DNA of 64,000 bases. Origin: DAOVVL01 sp965603095. GTDB lineage: Bacteria; Pseudomonadota; Alphaproteobacteria; Rhodospirillales; Magnetovibrionaceae. This document shows, piece after piece, positions 34,020 to 42,694 of this stretch (position 1 is its first letter; each line of letters starts with the position of its first letter). The notes under the pieces are model-generated. The model had not been told where the DNA came from, ran no database searches, and saw only the letters and a list, made by a program, of their open reading frames with translations. The stretch lies in NCBI GenBank assembly GCA_965603095.1, contig CBFDBQ010000001.1, positions 1 to 64,000 of the forward strand. The letters run 5' to 3'. The position numbers were made by a program, and so were the translations under genes.

Positions 34020-34694
34020 CTACACACAATTAAAGGAATTAATATTAACGCCTGCAACCCGCCAATGGCCACCGCGTTTTAATTTTAATCCACTTTCAAT
34101 GTGATCTATTCTACTAAGAGATAGGTTATCAACATTAAAAGACAATGCTTTTTCCGGATCTAACCCTAATGCCAAAGCAAGCGCCGCACGAATGGTTCCA
34201 GCATGAGCAACACAAATTATATTACGCCCAGCGTATTGTTCGTTCAATCGTTCAATGGCGGGGCTAACTCGATTTATTAAATCTTTAAAGCTTTCGCCAC
34301 CGGGCGGAGCAGTTGTGGCTGGTGCCGCCCAAAAACCAGCGCTGGTGCCGCTTTCTAGTGTTCCTAATTCTGCCCAGGTCATGCCCGCCCAACGGCCAAA
34401 ATCCTGTTCGGCCAAATCGCTAACCGTTTGCATTTTACCAGATACTATTCCGGCGTTAACAATGGCATCGGCGGTTTGCTGGGTTCTGATAAGGTTTGTG
34501 GTTAACCACACGCTGTCTTGGGGTAACGTTTGTGCCAACCATTTAAATGCTTGTTTGCTTTTGGCGCCATCAACATTTGCATCAACATCTAACTGCCCAG
34601 ATATGCGAACCATGGGGTCGGCATCAACCACCGGGGCATGGCGCACCCACCACCATCTTGTAGGTTGGTCTAAATTATTTTCAACATTACCCAA
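34020..34694 (-). CDS. cobC: histidine-phosphatase, alpha-ribazole phosphatase-like
   Basis: A 224-residue member of the phosphoglycerate-mutase-like phosphatases. The phospho-histidine motif is WWVRHAP (catalytic H about residue 19), with the second arginine in TNLIRTQQTAD and the second histidine in CVAHAGTIRAAL. DFGRWAGMTWAEL and PPGGESFKDLINRV match CobC-type enzymes, which remove phosphate from alpha-ribazole phosphate or cobalamin 5'-phosphate. Its position between cobS and cobP supports that role. The name follows Salmonella; it is not the aminotransferase called CobC elsewhere. Confidence 0.85.
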   Translation of the reverse strand: MGNVENNLDQPTRWWWVRHAPVVDADPMVRISGQLDVDANVDGAKSKQAFKWLAQTLPQDSVWLTTNLIRTQQTADAIVNAGIVSGKMQTVSDLAEQDFGRWAGMTWAELGTLESGTSAGFWAAPATTAPPGGESFKDLINRVSPAIERLNEQYAGRNIICVAHAGTIRAALALALGLDPEKALSFNVDNLSLSRIDHIESGLKLKRGGHWRVAGVNINSFNCV

Positions 34695-34695
34695 A

Positions 34696-35547
34696 CTACA
34701 AGACCTGCGACATTATAATTGCCAAGGCTATCAATACAAAAACCTCGGCCATCTGTTCGCCCGCGCCTAAAACATCACCTGTTAGGCCACCAATTTGGCG
34801 GTGGGCAATATAGCCAACACCGGCAAAGCCAAGCCCGGCAATTGCGGCGGCGGCCAAGCCGGTTCCGGGCCCCAACACCAGCACCGCTATTAATGTGCCA
34901 ATAATAACGCTAATCATTGCGTCTTCTTGTTTTGGTATTCCGGCTGTCTTGGCCAAGCCTGATTTTTTTGCAGGTTTTAACGCCAGCATCATTAATCCAA
35001 GACCCGAGCGCCCCAAAACATTTGCCGCAAACAGCGCACCTGCGGCCAAGCCTGAGCTGGGAAAACCTGCCAAAAGGCCAACTTTCAACCCGGTTATAAC
35101 AATCAATGCCAGCACCCCATAGGTGCCAACGCGCGAATCTTTCATAATTTCTAATTTTTTGGTTTTACTGCTGGCGCCAAAACTATCTGCAACATCGGCC
35201 AAGCCGTCTTCGTGAATGGCCCCGCTTGCAAGTGCGGTTGCGCCAATGGCCAATATAGATGCGGCTAGCGGGTGCAAACCGGATTTGGCGGCCCCATAAA
35301 GAACCAACGCGCCAATAGCACCCACCACCACGCCAGCAAAGGGAAATGCGCGGGTCGCTTCTGATAATTTAAGTGTTGTGGTTTTGGACCCAAGGTTTGA
35401 CCCAACGTTTAACCATGGCAAACGGGTGAAAAAAACCCAAACCGTCCGCATTTCGACAGCCACACGGGCCAACACGCCAGCGTTTTTTTTGCTTGTATTT
35501 ATTTTGTTCTGGGTGGGTTTGCTTGGCTTGCTGGGCTTTGTCGGCAT
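34696..35547 (-). CDS. cobS: cobalamin-5'-phosphate synthase
   Basis: CobS/CobV joins adenosylcobinamide-GDP to alpha-ribazole at the inner membrane. The 283-residue protein has multiple membrane segments and the family motifs FFTRLPWL, AFPFAGVVVGAIGALV, GAIHEDGLADVADSFGASS, KLEIMKDSRVGTYGVLALI and GGLTGDVLGAGEQMAEV. The ATG at 35547 follows AGGTCAAACA and is chosen over the longer frame to 35619. The N terminus has a short KPSKPSKP run. Two bases separate it from cobC; it is divergent from cobT. Confidence 0.94.
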   Translation of the reverse strand: MPTKPSKPSKPTQNKINTSKKNAGVLARVAVEMRTVWVFFTRLPWLNVGSNLGSKTTTLKLSEATRAFPFAGVVVGAIGALVLYGAAKSGLHPLAASILAIGATALASGAIHEDGLADVADSFGASSKTKKLEIMKDSRVGTYGVLALIVITGLKVGLLAGFPSSGLAAGALFAANVLGRSGLGLMMLALKPAKKSGLAKTAGIPKQEDAMISVIIGTLIAVLVLGPGTGLAAAAIAGLGFAGVGYIAHRQIGGLTGDVLGAGEQMAEVFVLIALAIIMSQVL

Positions 35548-35647
35548 TGTTTGACCTTTGTTAGAGCAGGGTATACTTATTTTGACTGCTAGTTGGCTAT
35601 ATAAATACAACAATACCAATTATAAGCAATCAACGGGGAAATTACAT

Positions 35648-36673
35648 ATGACTTCACTTCCAACTATAACCACATTAAACGATGTGCGCGAATTGCTAAG
35701 TGATATTCCCGGCCCCGATTTAGAAGCCGCCAAAGCAGCCGCCGAGCGTGAACCACAATTAATCAAGCCAGCGGGTGCCCTTGGCCGTTTAGAAGAATTA
35801 TCAGCGTGGGCAACTGCATGGCAGGGACGCTATCCACCATCAATGAAACGCCCCAACGTTCACGTTTTTGCCGGTAACCACGGTGTGGTGGCGCGTGGGG
35901 TTTCGGCATTTCCCGCCGAAGTAACGGTGCAAATGGTGCAAAATTTTGAACACGGCGGAGCCGCCATTAACCAATTGTGTAATTCGGTTGGAGCGGGTCT
36001 ATGTGTTGAGGATATGGATCTTGAAAATCCAACAAATGATTTTACTGAAATGCCTGCCATGAGCGAAGAAGAATGCGTCGATGCCATTAGTTTTGGCATG
36101 AACGTAATTGATAGTGCATCCGACGTTGTTTGTTTGGGTGAAATGGGAATTGGCAACACAACATCAGCCGCGGCAATTTCCATGGCGCTTTTTGGTGGCA
36201 CGGCCGCAACATGGACCGGGCCCGGAACTGGAATTGATAAAAAAACCATGTTGTTAAAAGCAGATATTGTAGCCAAAGGCGTCGAAAAAAATTCTCCATT
36301 AATCAAAGACGGGCTGGATGTTTTGATGTGTTTAGGTGGGCGTGAATTAGCCGCCATTGCAGGTGGTGTATTGGGCGCGCGGATTAAACGTGTGCCGGTA
36401 CTATTAGATGGTTATGTTTCAACCGCCGCCGCGACAACGCTTTATGCTGTAAACAACCACGCACTTGACCATTGCAAGGTTGGTCATGTTTCCGAAGAAC
36501 CAGGGCATGTTTTATTATTGGAAAAAATATCTAAAAAAGCGTTGCTTAATTTTAATATGCGCCTAGGGGAAGCATCTGGGGCGGCGCTGGCCGTTTCTAT
36601 TTTAAAATCAGCAATTGCTTGCCATAACCACATGGCCACATTTTCCGATGCCGGAGTAAGCGACAAGGATTAG
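35648..36673 (+). CDS. cobT: nicotinate-nucleotide:dimethylbenzimidazole phosphoribosyltransferase
   Basis: CobT/CobU makes alpha-ribazole phosphate, the lower ligand of B12. The 341-residue protein has LIKPAGALGRLEELSAW, FAGNHGVVARGVSAFPAEVT, LGEMGIGNTTSAAAISMALFG and, near the end, RLGEASGAALAVSILK with the catalytic glutamate. The ATG at 35648 follows GGGGAAATTACAT. It stands on the plus strand, divergent from cobS, and closes the B12 locus. This is the phosphoribosyltransferase, not the chelatase subunit that shares the name CobT in Pseudomonas nomenclature. Confidence 0.95.
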   Translation: MTSLPTITTLNDVRELLSDIPGPDLEAAKAAAEREPQLIKPAGALGRLEELSAWATAWQGRYPPSMKRPNVHVFAGNHGVVARGVSAFPAEVTVQMVQNFEHGGAAINQLCNSVGAGLCVEDMDLENPTNDFTEMPAMSEEECVDAISFGMNVIDSASDVVCLGEMGIGNTTSAAAISMALFGGTAATWTGPGTGIDKKTMLLKADIVAKGVEKNSPLIKDGLDVLMCLGGRELAAIAGGVLGARIKRVPVLLDGYVSTAAATTLYAVNNHALDHCKVGHVSEEPGHVLLLEKISKKALLNFNMRLGEASGAALAVSILKSAIACHNHMATFSDAGVSDKD

Positions 36674-36682
36674 CACATTAAT

Positions 36683-37960
36683 TTAATTGCGTTCAATGTT
36701 ATGTTTTAGTTTTAACAGCTGACGGCGACGGTCATCTTCGGCAATAAGGTGTTCAATAAAGTGGCCCTGAAACATTCCTATTCCAACAGAGCGGCCAAAA
36801 TCAACTGCTTCGCGGTTATCGCATCTTGTCATAATTATGGTATCCTTGCCGGCATCATCGATTAGGCCTTTTAGGCGTTCCATGGTTTCTTCCCCGCCAT
36901 CCATAAGCTCGGAATTCCAGTGAACCTTCATATAATCGGCACCAACACGGGTACGGTCAAACATGCGCATGGTTTGATAGGTTAATCCATCAAGACAAAG
37001 ACGATATCCCTTTTCCCGCACAAATTCGCGTGCAAACAAAAACGCGCCCATGTCAGAAAAAATATCCAGCGGTTGCACTTCAAGCACCATCGAGCCACGA
37101 CGTGCGGCGGAAATGTTTTCATCAAATTGCATGAATTCTGGGCTTAATATGGTTGAAACATTGACGTTAAAGCTAATATCACCGGAAAATGAAAACTGAT
37201 CCGATTTGGCAAGCATAGAAAGAATGCGCCTGTCTAAGCTTTCGGTCAGGTGCTGAAACAGCCAACGATTAGAAGTAAGATTAATATCCGGCAACATAGT
37301 TTGGCGCAGATCATTTATAGAAATATAAATCTCACTAAAAATTTGCTCGGGGATAAGTTTTTTGCTAACGCCACAAATAAACTGGCGACGAACCAAGTTT
37401 GATAAATCCGTTCTTTTAAGCGCCTTTACCGTGCGACCAAGTATATCAGGGGTTAGCGGGCTACCATGATCTTGCTTGGCTTTTAATTGTGCGCGAACGT
37501 TAGAACGGGTATGTGTCTTTGTCTCGGTTGGCTTATCCTCGACCATATCTTGTATTTGACCAAGAACATCATCGTAATCATGCTCGACATCAAACCATTG
37601 AATAAATTTTAATTCGCTATCATCTTTTTCATCAAAAAGAGGGTCATCGCCAAAAAGAAATTTTATTTTTTGCCCAACATCTTCGACCCGGTGGTGAGCA
37701 TCTGATTTATATACAAAAAATAAATCCTGATTATTAAGGGTAAAAAGTTGCCCTTGCAGATCTGATACCAAACCCTCAAAACTATTAACTGCGGCGCGGA
37801 TATGATGGTCACGTTTATTTGCTGGCATTAATGCAGAAATATTTATACGCACCGCCTTGCGTCCTTCACGCCTGCTTTCGAGGCGTTGCATATATTCCAA
37901 CAATAATTGTTCTTGTGTGCGGCGGCGATGGTGGGTGGGTTGCGAGGTGCTTACGGGCAT
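36683..37960 (-). CDS. degenerate EAL-domain protein (copy A)
   Basis: A 425-residue cytosolic protein without membrane segments. The N-terminal 130 residues have a compact alpha/beta look, and residues about 245-420 resemble an EAL phosphodiesterase fold: SFNVNVSTILSPEF, LEVQPLDIFSDM, YRLCLDGLTYQTM, ADYMKVHW and GIGMFQGHFI. The catalytic EAL motif itself and the DD pair are not present, so c-di-GMP hydrolysis is unlikely. A binding or regulatory role is inferred. It is a paralogue of, and one base from, copy B (37962-39218), which shares LVRRQ, WLFQ(H/Y)L and the end of the domain. The two were probably formed by tandem duplication. Confidence 0.75.
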   Translation of the reverse strand: MPVSTSQPTHHRRRTQEQLLLEYMQRLESRREGRKAVRINISALMPANKRDHHIRAAVNSFEGLVSDLQGQLFTLNNQDLFFVYKSDAHHRVEDVGQKIKFLFGDDPLFDEKDDSELKFIQWFDVEHDYDDVLGQIQDMVEDKPTETKTHTRSNVRAQLKAKQDHGSPLTPDILGRTVKALKRTDLSNLVRRQFICGVSKKLIPEQIFSEIYISINDLRQTMLPDINLTSNRWLFQHLTESLDRRILSMLAKSDQFSFSGDISFNVNVSTILSPEFMQFDENISAARRGSMVLEVQPLDIFSDMGAFLFAREFVREKGYRLCLDGLTYQTMRMFDRTRVGADYMKVHWNSELMDGGEETMERLKGLIDDAGKDTIIMTRCDNREAVDFGRSVGIGMFQGHFIEHLIAEDDRRRQLLKLKHNIERN

Positions 37961-37961
37961 A

Positions 37962-39218
37962 TCAGATGGCCCCTTTTTGCATCATTGCTTCAACCACACG
38001 ATCAGTAAAATATCCTTGAAAACATCTGATGCCTTGTTCAAGGCCCCAGCTTACGCCTTCTTCTGAATCAACCCGCGCCAATATAACTCCATAATCAGGC
38101 ATGTTGGAAACAACGGCTTTTATTTTTTCTGTCTCATCATGACCAACCCCGCCACTTATTTCCGGGCCCCATGATATTTTTATAAAATCTGCACCTAAAA
38201 CGCTGGGGTCAAAAAAGTGTAAACCCAATGGATTAAGGCCATCTATTAACACCCGATAACCACGTTCACGCAACCAATCACGAGCGTGGTTGTAAGCATA
38301 CATATTAGAAAATACATCAATAATTTGAAATTCGATTACCACATTTTGGGCATTCTCACCGACCACGGTATTAAAGTTTTGAAATGGGCGTGCGCTGATG
38401 GTGGGAATATTTAAATTTATACTTATGGGGCAGTCTTGCGATGAATAATCAAGACGCGACATTACTTCCAGTATGCGGGCATCAATTGTTTCTGAAAGAT
38501 ATTGGAAAAGCCAACTACTGGCGAATATATTTATATTTGGTGCAATGCGTTTTCTTAATTCCTCCATTGCAATAAAGTGTTCGCGAAAAGCAAGTTGGTT
38601 TTTTTGTTTTCCCCCGACCATCACCGCCGGTTGACGGCGAACCAGATCACCAATGCGTACCTCCAAAAGTTTTTGGTTTATTTCCGTTAGCATTTCAGGC
38701 TCTAACGGTTCACCTTTCATTGCCTTCGATGCACGTCCGGTTGCGTCTTCGCCTTTTTTGTTTGCGACCTTGGCCGCATTTTTTGCCATTAAAATGGCTG
38801 CATCTTCAAGCGCCTTGAAATCGTTTTGTTGCGACATGTCATACCATGTTGAGAAACGATCTTCGGCCGAGCCATCTTCGGCATGGGTTAATGGGTCTTC
38901 ATTAAATACTGACCTAACCCGAAAAACCGTATCATCAACATCATCAACCGATACGTTGCGGCACAAAAGGACCACATCATCGTTACTCATATAAAATGCT
39001 TGCACATCCTCTTTTGCAGTTAGCGCATCAATTGATCGATGTGCCATGCGAATAAAATGAGGCTGGCGATGTGATGGACGCAGTTGTGACAAATTAAGAT
39101 GGATTGCAAAATATGCGCCCGCAGACGCGCGGATGCGCTGCAAAATATCAAGCAGACGCGCTTCCTTGCTTTTTGATGTCTGGCTGCCGCCGGTATATGC
39201 GGTTGAATAGTCGGCCAT
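37962..39218 (-). CDS. degenerate EAL-domain protein (copy B)
   Basis: A 418-residue paralogue of the downstream copy A. The order is the same: N-terminal alpha/beta region, a linker rich in lysine and alanine (about residues 125-170), IGDLVRRQPAV, SSWLFQYLSETIDARIL, then an EAL-like half with ISINLNIPTISARPF, VVIEFQIIDVFSNM, YRVLIDGLNPLGL, ADFIKISWG and GIRCFQGYF. EAL and DD catalytic residues are missing. ATG 39218 follows CGGGAGCCATA and is chosen over upstream in-frame starts. The gene is divergent from the phosphatase at 39404. A scaffold or c-di-GMP receptor role is possible. Confidence 0.75.
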   Translation of the reverse strand: MADYSTAYTGGSQTSKSKEARLLDILQRIRASAGAYFAIHLNLSQLRPSHRQPHFIRMAHRSIDALTAKEDVQAFYMSNDDVVLLCRNVSVDDVDDTVFRVRSVFNEDPLTHAEDGSAEDRFSTWYDMSQQNDFKALEDAAILMAKNAAKVANKKGEDATGRASKAMKGEPLEPEMLTEINQKLLEVRIGDLVRRQPAVMVGGKQKNQLAFREHFIAMEELRKRIAPNINIFASSWLFQYLSETIDARILEVMSRLDYSSQDCPISINLNIPTISARPFQNFNTVVGENAQNVVIEFQIIDVFSNMYAYNHARDWLRERGYRVLIDGLNPLGLHFFDPSVLGADFIKISWGPEISGGVGHDETEKIKAVVSNMPDYGVILARVDSEEGVSWGLEQGIRCFQGYFTDRVVEAMMQKGAI

Positions 39219-39403
39219 TATGGCTCCCGAAAAATAGCTCTTTCGCAATCTGTATACTTTAATTGTAATGGGCAATGCTAAGGTTAAGAAGTTAAAAGGT
39301 AATGACCAAAAAAGGCTTAGAGTCTGGAGAGGCACAACATTTTTCACCAACTGGCTAAATGGGGGGCTTGCGGGCATAGGGCCAAATAAGCAAGATTTAA
39401 ACC

Positions 39404-40183
39404 ATGAGCATGAACAATGGCCCCAAAAGCACACAGAAAGTCCCATTAATCCCTGATGGCACAAGAGTTTATGCCATTGGCGATGTTCACGGCCGGGCTG
39501 ATTTGTTAGGTCGCCTGCTCAAGAAAATTGCCGACGATGTCACAGATAATTCCAGCAAAAACCCTACGAAACCCCCAAAAAATATAGCCAAAAATGTTTT
39601 AATAACGTTGGGAGATTTGGTCGACCGCGGGCCAAATTCCCGTGACGTTCTAGAGTTGCTTCAAACCGGCTTGCCCAAGGAAATTGCAAAAGAATTTGAG
39701 ATTGTGATGCTTCGTGGCAATCATGAGGTCATGATGATGGATTTTATCAGAGACCGTGATGATGCCTATGACTGGCTGGGAAATGGAGGAATGGAGACCC
39801 TTGAAAGCTATGATATTAACCCCCATGACCGAGATATTGATGAATTAATAGCTGAATTCAAACAAAAATTGCCCAGAAGCCATCTTGAATTATTAAAAAA
39901 AATGAAGCTCAGGCACCGCATCGGTGACTATATGTTTGTTCATGCGGGTATTCGCCCCGGCGTTGCTTTAAAAGACCAAGACAAAGATGATTTTGTATGG
40001 ATCAGGCACTCGTTTCTAGACAGCAAGGTTGATTTTGGCTTTGTTGTGGTTCACGGCCATTCCATTAGGCCTGAGCCTGAAATACGGCCCAACCGCATAG
40101 GCATCGATACCGGGGCATGGATGAGTGGGCGCTTATGCGCGCTGGTGCTGGAAGGCACTGGGCGACGCTTCATAAAATGTTGA
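39404..40183 (+). CDS. PPP-family serine/threonine-type metallophosphatase
   Basis: A 259-residue phosphoesterase with the full set of bimetal motifs: IGDVHGRADLL (GDxHG), TLGDLVDRGPNSRDV (GDxxDRG), LRGNHEVMM (GNHE), FVHAGIRPGVAL and VVVHGHS. This is the PrpA-like bacterial protein phosphatase layout. It might act on phosphoproteins or on small phosphoesters such as diadenosine polyphosphates, and the sequence does not decide. It precedes the UXS-like and hldE genes on the same strand, but 69 bases separate it from the next gene. Confidence 0.88.
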   Translation: MSMNNGPKSTQKVPLIPDGTRVYAIGDVHGRADLLGRLLKKIADDVTDNSSKNPTKPPKNIAKNVLITLGDLVDRGPNSRDVLELLQTGLPKEIAKEFEIVMLRGNHEVMMMDFIRDRDDAYDWLGNGGMETLESYDINPHDRDIDELIAEFKQKLPRSHLELLKKMKLRHRIGDYMFVHAGIRPGVALKDQDKDDFVWIRHSFLDSKVDFGFVVVHGHSIRPEPEIRPNRIGIDTGAWMSGRLCALVLEGTGRRFIKC

Positions 40184-40252
40184 ATACGTTGGCTTTTTGC
40201 CCATGTTGTGGGCATAATATTACCGCATTGTAGATGTTTTTAGGGGGTTTGA

Positions 40253-41203
40253 TTGGCTCATTTTTCAAGAAAACGCGTACTTGTGACTGGCGGAGCTGGG
40301 TTTCTTGGCTCGCACCTGTGCGAGCGCCTGTTGGGTGATGGTGCCGACGTAATATGCGTCGATAATTTTTTTACCGGGCCGAAAGACAACATTGCCAAAT
40401 TAATGAACAACCCTTTTTTTGAAGTAATGCGCCACGACGTAACTTTTCCCCTGTATGTGGAAGTAGACGAAATATATAACTTGGCCTGCCCGGCCAGCCC
40501 AATACATTATCAACACAACCCAGTGCAAACCACCAAGACATCAGTTCACGGTGCAATTAATATGTTGGGGCTGGCAAAGCGCGTTGGGGCAAAAATATTT
40601 CAGGCATCAACATCCGAAGTTTACGGCAACCCCGATGTTCACCCCCAGCCAGAAAGTTATCTTGGCAATGTAAACCCTATCGGCCCGCGCGCGTGCTATG
40701 ACGAAGGCAAGCGTTGTGCAGAAACATTATTTTCAGATTATCACCGCGAACGTGGACTTGAAATTCGTATTGCCCGAATTTTTAACACCTATGGGCCGCG
40801 CATGCATCCCAACGACGGACGGGTTGTTTCAAACTTTATTGTGCAAGCATTGGCAGGTGACGACATAACCATTTACGGCGATGGCAAACAAACCAGATCA
40901 TTTTGCTATGTTGATGATTTAATCGAAGGTTTTATCAAACTGATGAATGCGCCCGATGGCACAGCCGACCCAGTAAACCTGGGCAACCCGGGTGAATTTA
41001 CAATTCTTGAGCTGGCGGAACAAATCATTAAAAAAACCGGATCAAAATCAAAGCTTGTTTTTAAAGACCTGCCAACCGACGATCCGATGCAACGTTGCCC
41101 CGATATAAACCGCGCTAAAAAATTGTTAAAATGGGAACCTACTATTGCGTTGGATGCAGGGCTTGATAAAACCATTGAATATTTTAAAAATATTGGCGGC
41201 TGA
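40253..41203 (+). CDS. UDP-glucuronate decarboxylase-like NAD-dependent epimerase
   Basis: A 316-residue extended short-chain dehydrogenase very close to UDP-glucuronic acid decarboxylase (UDP-xylose synthase). It shows the NAD motif VTGGAGFLGSHLCERL (residues 10-25), VDNFFTGPKDNI, the characteristic NLACPASPIHYQHNPVQT, STSEVYGNP with the catalytic serine, and ACYDEGKRCAE with the Y-x3-K pair. Translation starts at TTG 40253, five bases after TAGGGGG. The enzyme would supply UDP-xylose or a related sugar for envelope polysaccharide. It is followed 7 bases later by hldE. Confidence 0.9.
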   Translation: MAHFSRKRVLVTGGAGFLGSHLCERLLGDGADVICVDNFFTGPKDNIAKLMNNPFFEVMRHDVTFPLYVEVDEIYNLACPASPIHYQHNPVQTTKTSVHGAINMLGLAKRVGAKIFQASTSEVYGNPDVHPQPESYLGNVNPIGPRACYDEGKRCAETLFSDYHRERGLEIRIARIFNTYGPRMHPNDGRVVSNFIVQALAGDDITIYGDGKQTRSFCYVDDLIEGFIKLMNAPDGTADPVNLGNPGEFTILELAEQIIKKTGSKSKLVFKDLPTDDPMQRCPDINRAKKLLKWEPTIALDAGLDKTIEYFKNIGG

Positions 41204-41210
41204 TAAAAAC

Positions 41211-42674
41211 ATGAACAAAAATAATTCCACATCTTCGTTAATTGAACGCCTTAAAGATGCGCGGGTGTTGACCGTGGGCGATATAATGCTTGATCGCTAT
41301 GTTAATGGCACGGTTGAGCGCATTTCACCCGAAGCACCCATACCGGTTTTACATATTGACCATGAAAAGGTGATGCTCGGCGGTAGCGGAAATGTGGGCG
41401 CCAACATTGCGGCTTTGGGCGGTAGCGGAACAATTGTTTCCATGCTTGGTGATGATGGTGCCGGAGTTGAGGTTGCCCGTCTTATTCGTGCCTTGGGTAC
41501 AATTGATTTTAATCCGGCTACAATTTCTGGCAGGCCAACAACAATTAAAACCAGGTTTGTTGCGGGCAATCAACAAATGATGCGGGCTGACATTGAAAAC
41601 GCAAGCGCAATTGACACAGATAGCGAAAAAGAAATTATTTCTAATGTAAAAAGTACAATTAAAAATCATGGTGCCATGGTTCTTTCCGATTATGGCAAAG
41701 GGGTTTTGGCAGATAAGGTTTTGCAAAATATTATAAAAGCAGCGACCAGTGCCGGAGTTTTTGTTATTGCCGACCCCAAAGGAAGAGATTTTTCACGCTA
41801 TCGGGGCGTCGATGTAATAACCCCAAATAAAAAAGAGCTTTTTGAAGCAACCAATATGGCAGTTGAAAGCGATGATGAAATTGTTGTTGCCGCGCGTTCG
41901 GTTATAAAATCAGCCGGGGTTAAATATGTTTTAGCAACCCGCAGTGCCGCCGGCATGACGCTAGTAAGCGCAAAAGGCGCGCCCGTGCATTTAAAAGCTG
42001 AAAGTTTAGATGTGTTTGATGTATCGGGTGCCGGCGATACGGTTGTAGCCGTATTGGCATTGGGCATGGCCGCAGGCGGCGATATTGAACAGGCCGCAAG
42101 ATTAGCCAATGTTGCAGCCGGCATAGTGGTTGGTAAAACCGGAACCGCCACCGCAACTGCCAGCGAACTGACCCACGCCATTCATAACCGTGATATGGGT
42201 GCGGCCGAAGCCAGGGTCATGAGCCTAGAAGAAATTGAAATAAAAGCAGCAAATTGGCGGGGTAGCGGCCTGACAGTTGGCTTTACCAATGGATGTTTCG
42301 ATTTATTGCATCCCGGTCATATTTCATTGCTGAGCGAAGCCCGTGCCCAGTGCGATAGATTAATAATTGGGCTTAATTCCGATGCATCGGTAAAGCGGCT
42401 TAAAGGAAAAACCCGCCCCATACAGGTCGAGGCATCCCGCGCCCAAGTTTTAGGTGCCACCACAGCCGTAGATGGAATTGTTATTTTTTCTGAAGATACA
42501 CCGGTTGAATTAATTAAAACCATCAAGCCAGATGTTTTAATAAAAGGTGCCGATTACAAAATTGATGAAGTTGTGGGGCGTGACATTGTCGAAGCATACG
42601 GTGGAAAAATTTATCTAGCCGAAATTAAACAAGGCCATTCAACCACCGAGACAGTTAAAAAACTTAAAAAATAA
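41211..42674 (+). CDS. hldE: bifunctional heptose kinase/adenylyltransferase
   Basis: HldE phosphorylates heptose 7-phosphate and later adenylylates heptose 1-phosphate to form the ADP-heptose of lipopolysaccharide core. The 487-residue protein has an N-terminal PfkB-type kinase (VGDIMLDRYVNGTVERISPEAP, GGSGNVGANIAALG, FDVSGAGDTVVAVLA) and a C-terminal nucleotidyltransferase from about residue 345 (GFTNGCFDLLHPGHISLL, VVGRDIVEAYGG). ATG 41211 is used, after the stop of the epimerase gene. Its presence implies a heptose-containing outer membrane. Confidence 0.96.
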   Translation: MNKNNSTSSLIERLKDARVLTVGDIMLDRYVNGTVERISPEAPIPVLHIDHEKVMLGGSGNVGANIAALGGSGTIVSMLGDDGAGVEVARLIRALGTIDFNPATISGRPTTIKTRFVAGNQQMMRADIENASAIDTDSEKEIISNVKSTIKNHGAMVLSDYGKGVLADKVLQNIIKAATSAGVFVIADPKGRDFSRYRGVDVITPNKKELFEATNMAVESDDEIVVAARSVIKSAGVKYVLATRSAAGMTLVSAKGAPVHLKAESLDVFDVSGAGDTVVAVLALGMAAGGDIEQAARLANVAAGIVVGKTGTATATASELTHAIHNRDMGAAEARVMSLEEIEIKAANWRGSGLTVGFTNGCFDLLHPGHISLLSEARAQCDRLIIGLNSDASVKRLKGKTRPIQVEASRAQVLGATTAVDGIVIFSEDTPVELIKTIKPDVLIKGADYKIDEVVGRDIVEAYGGKIYLAEIKQGHSTTETVKKLKK

Positions 42675-42694
42675 AACTTATTTATTTTTTGGTT

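Noticed and set aside
12805..36673. Cobalamin riboswitch upstream of the B12 genes
   Set aside because: I looked in the gaps before cbiD, cbiX, cobD, cobS and cobT for the B12 box and conserved core and saw no convincing match. The structured cbiX-cobD gap is reported separately without that name.
34020..36673. Chelatase subunits CobS and CobT
   Set aside because: The genes here that carry these names by Salmonella usage are the cobalamin-phosphate synthase and the phosphoribosyltransferase; neither has AAA+ or VWA features.
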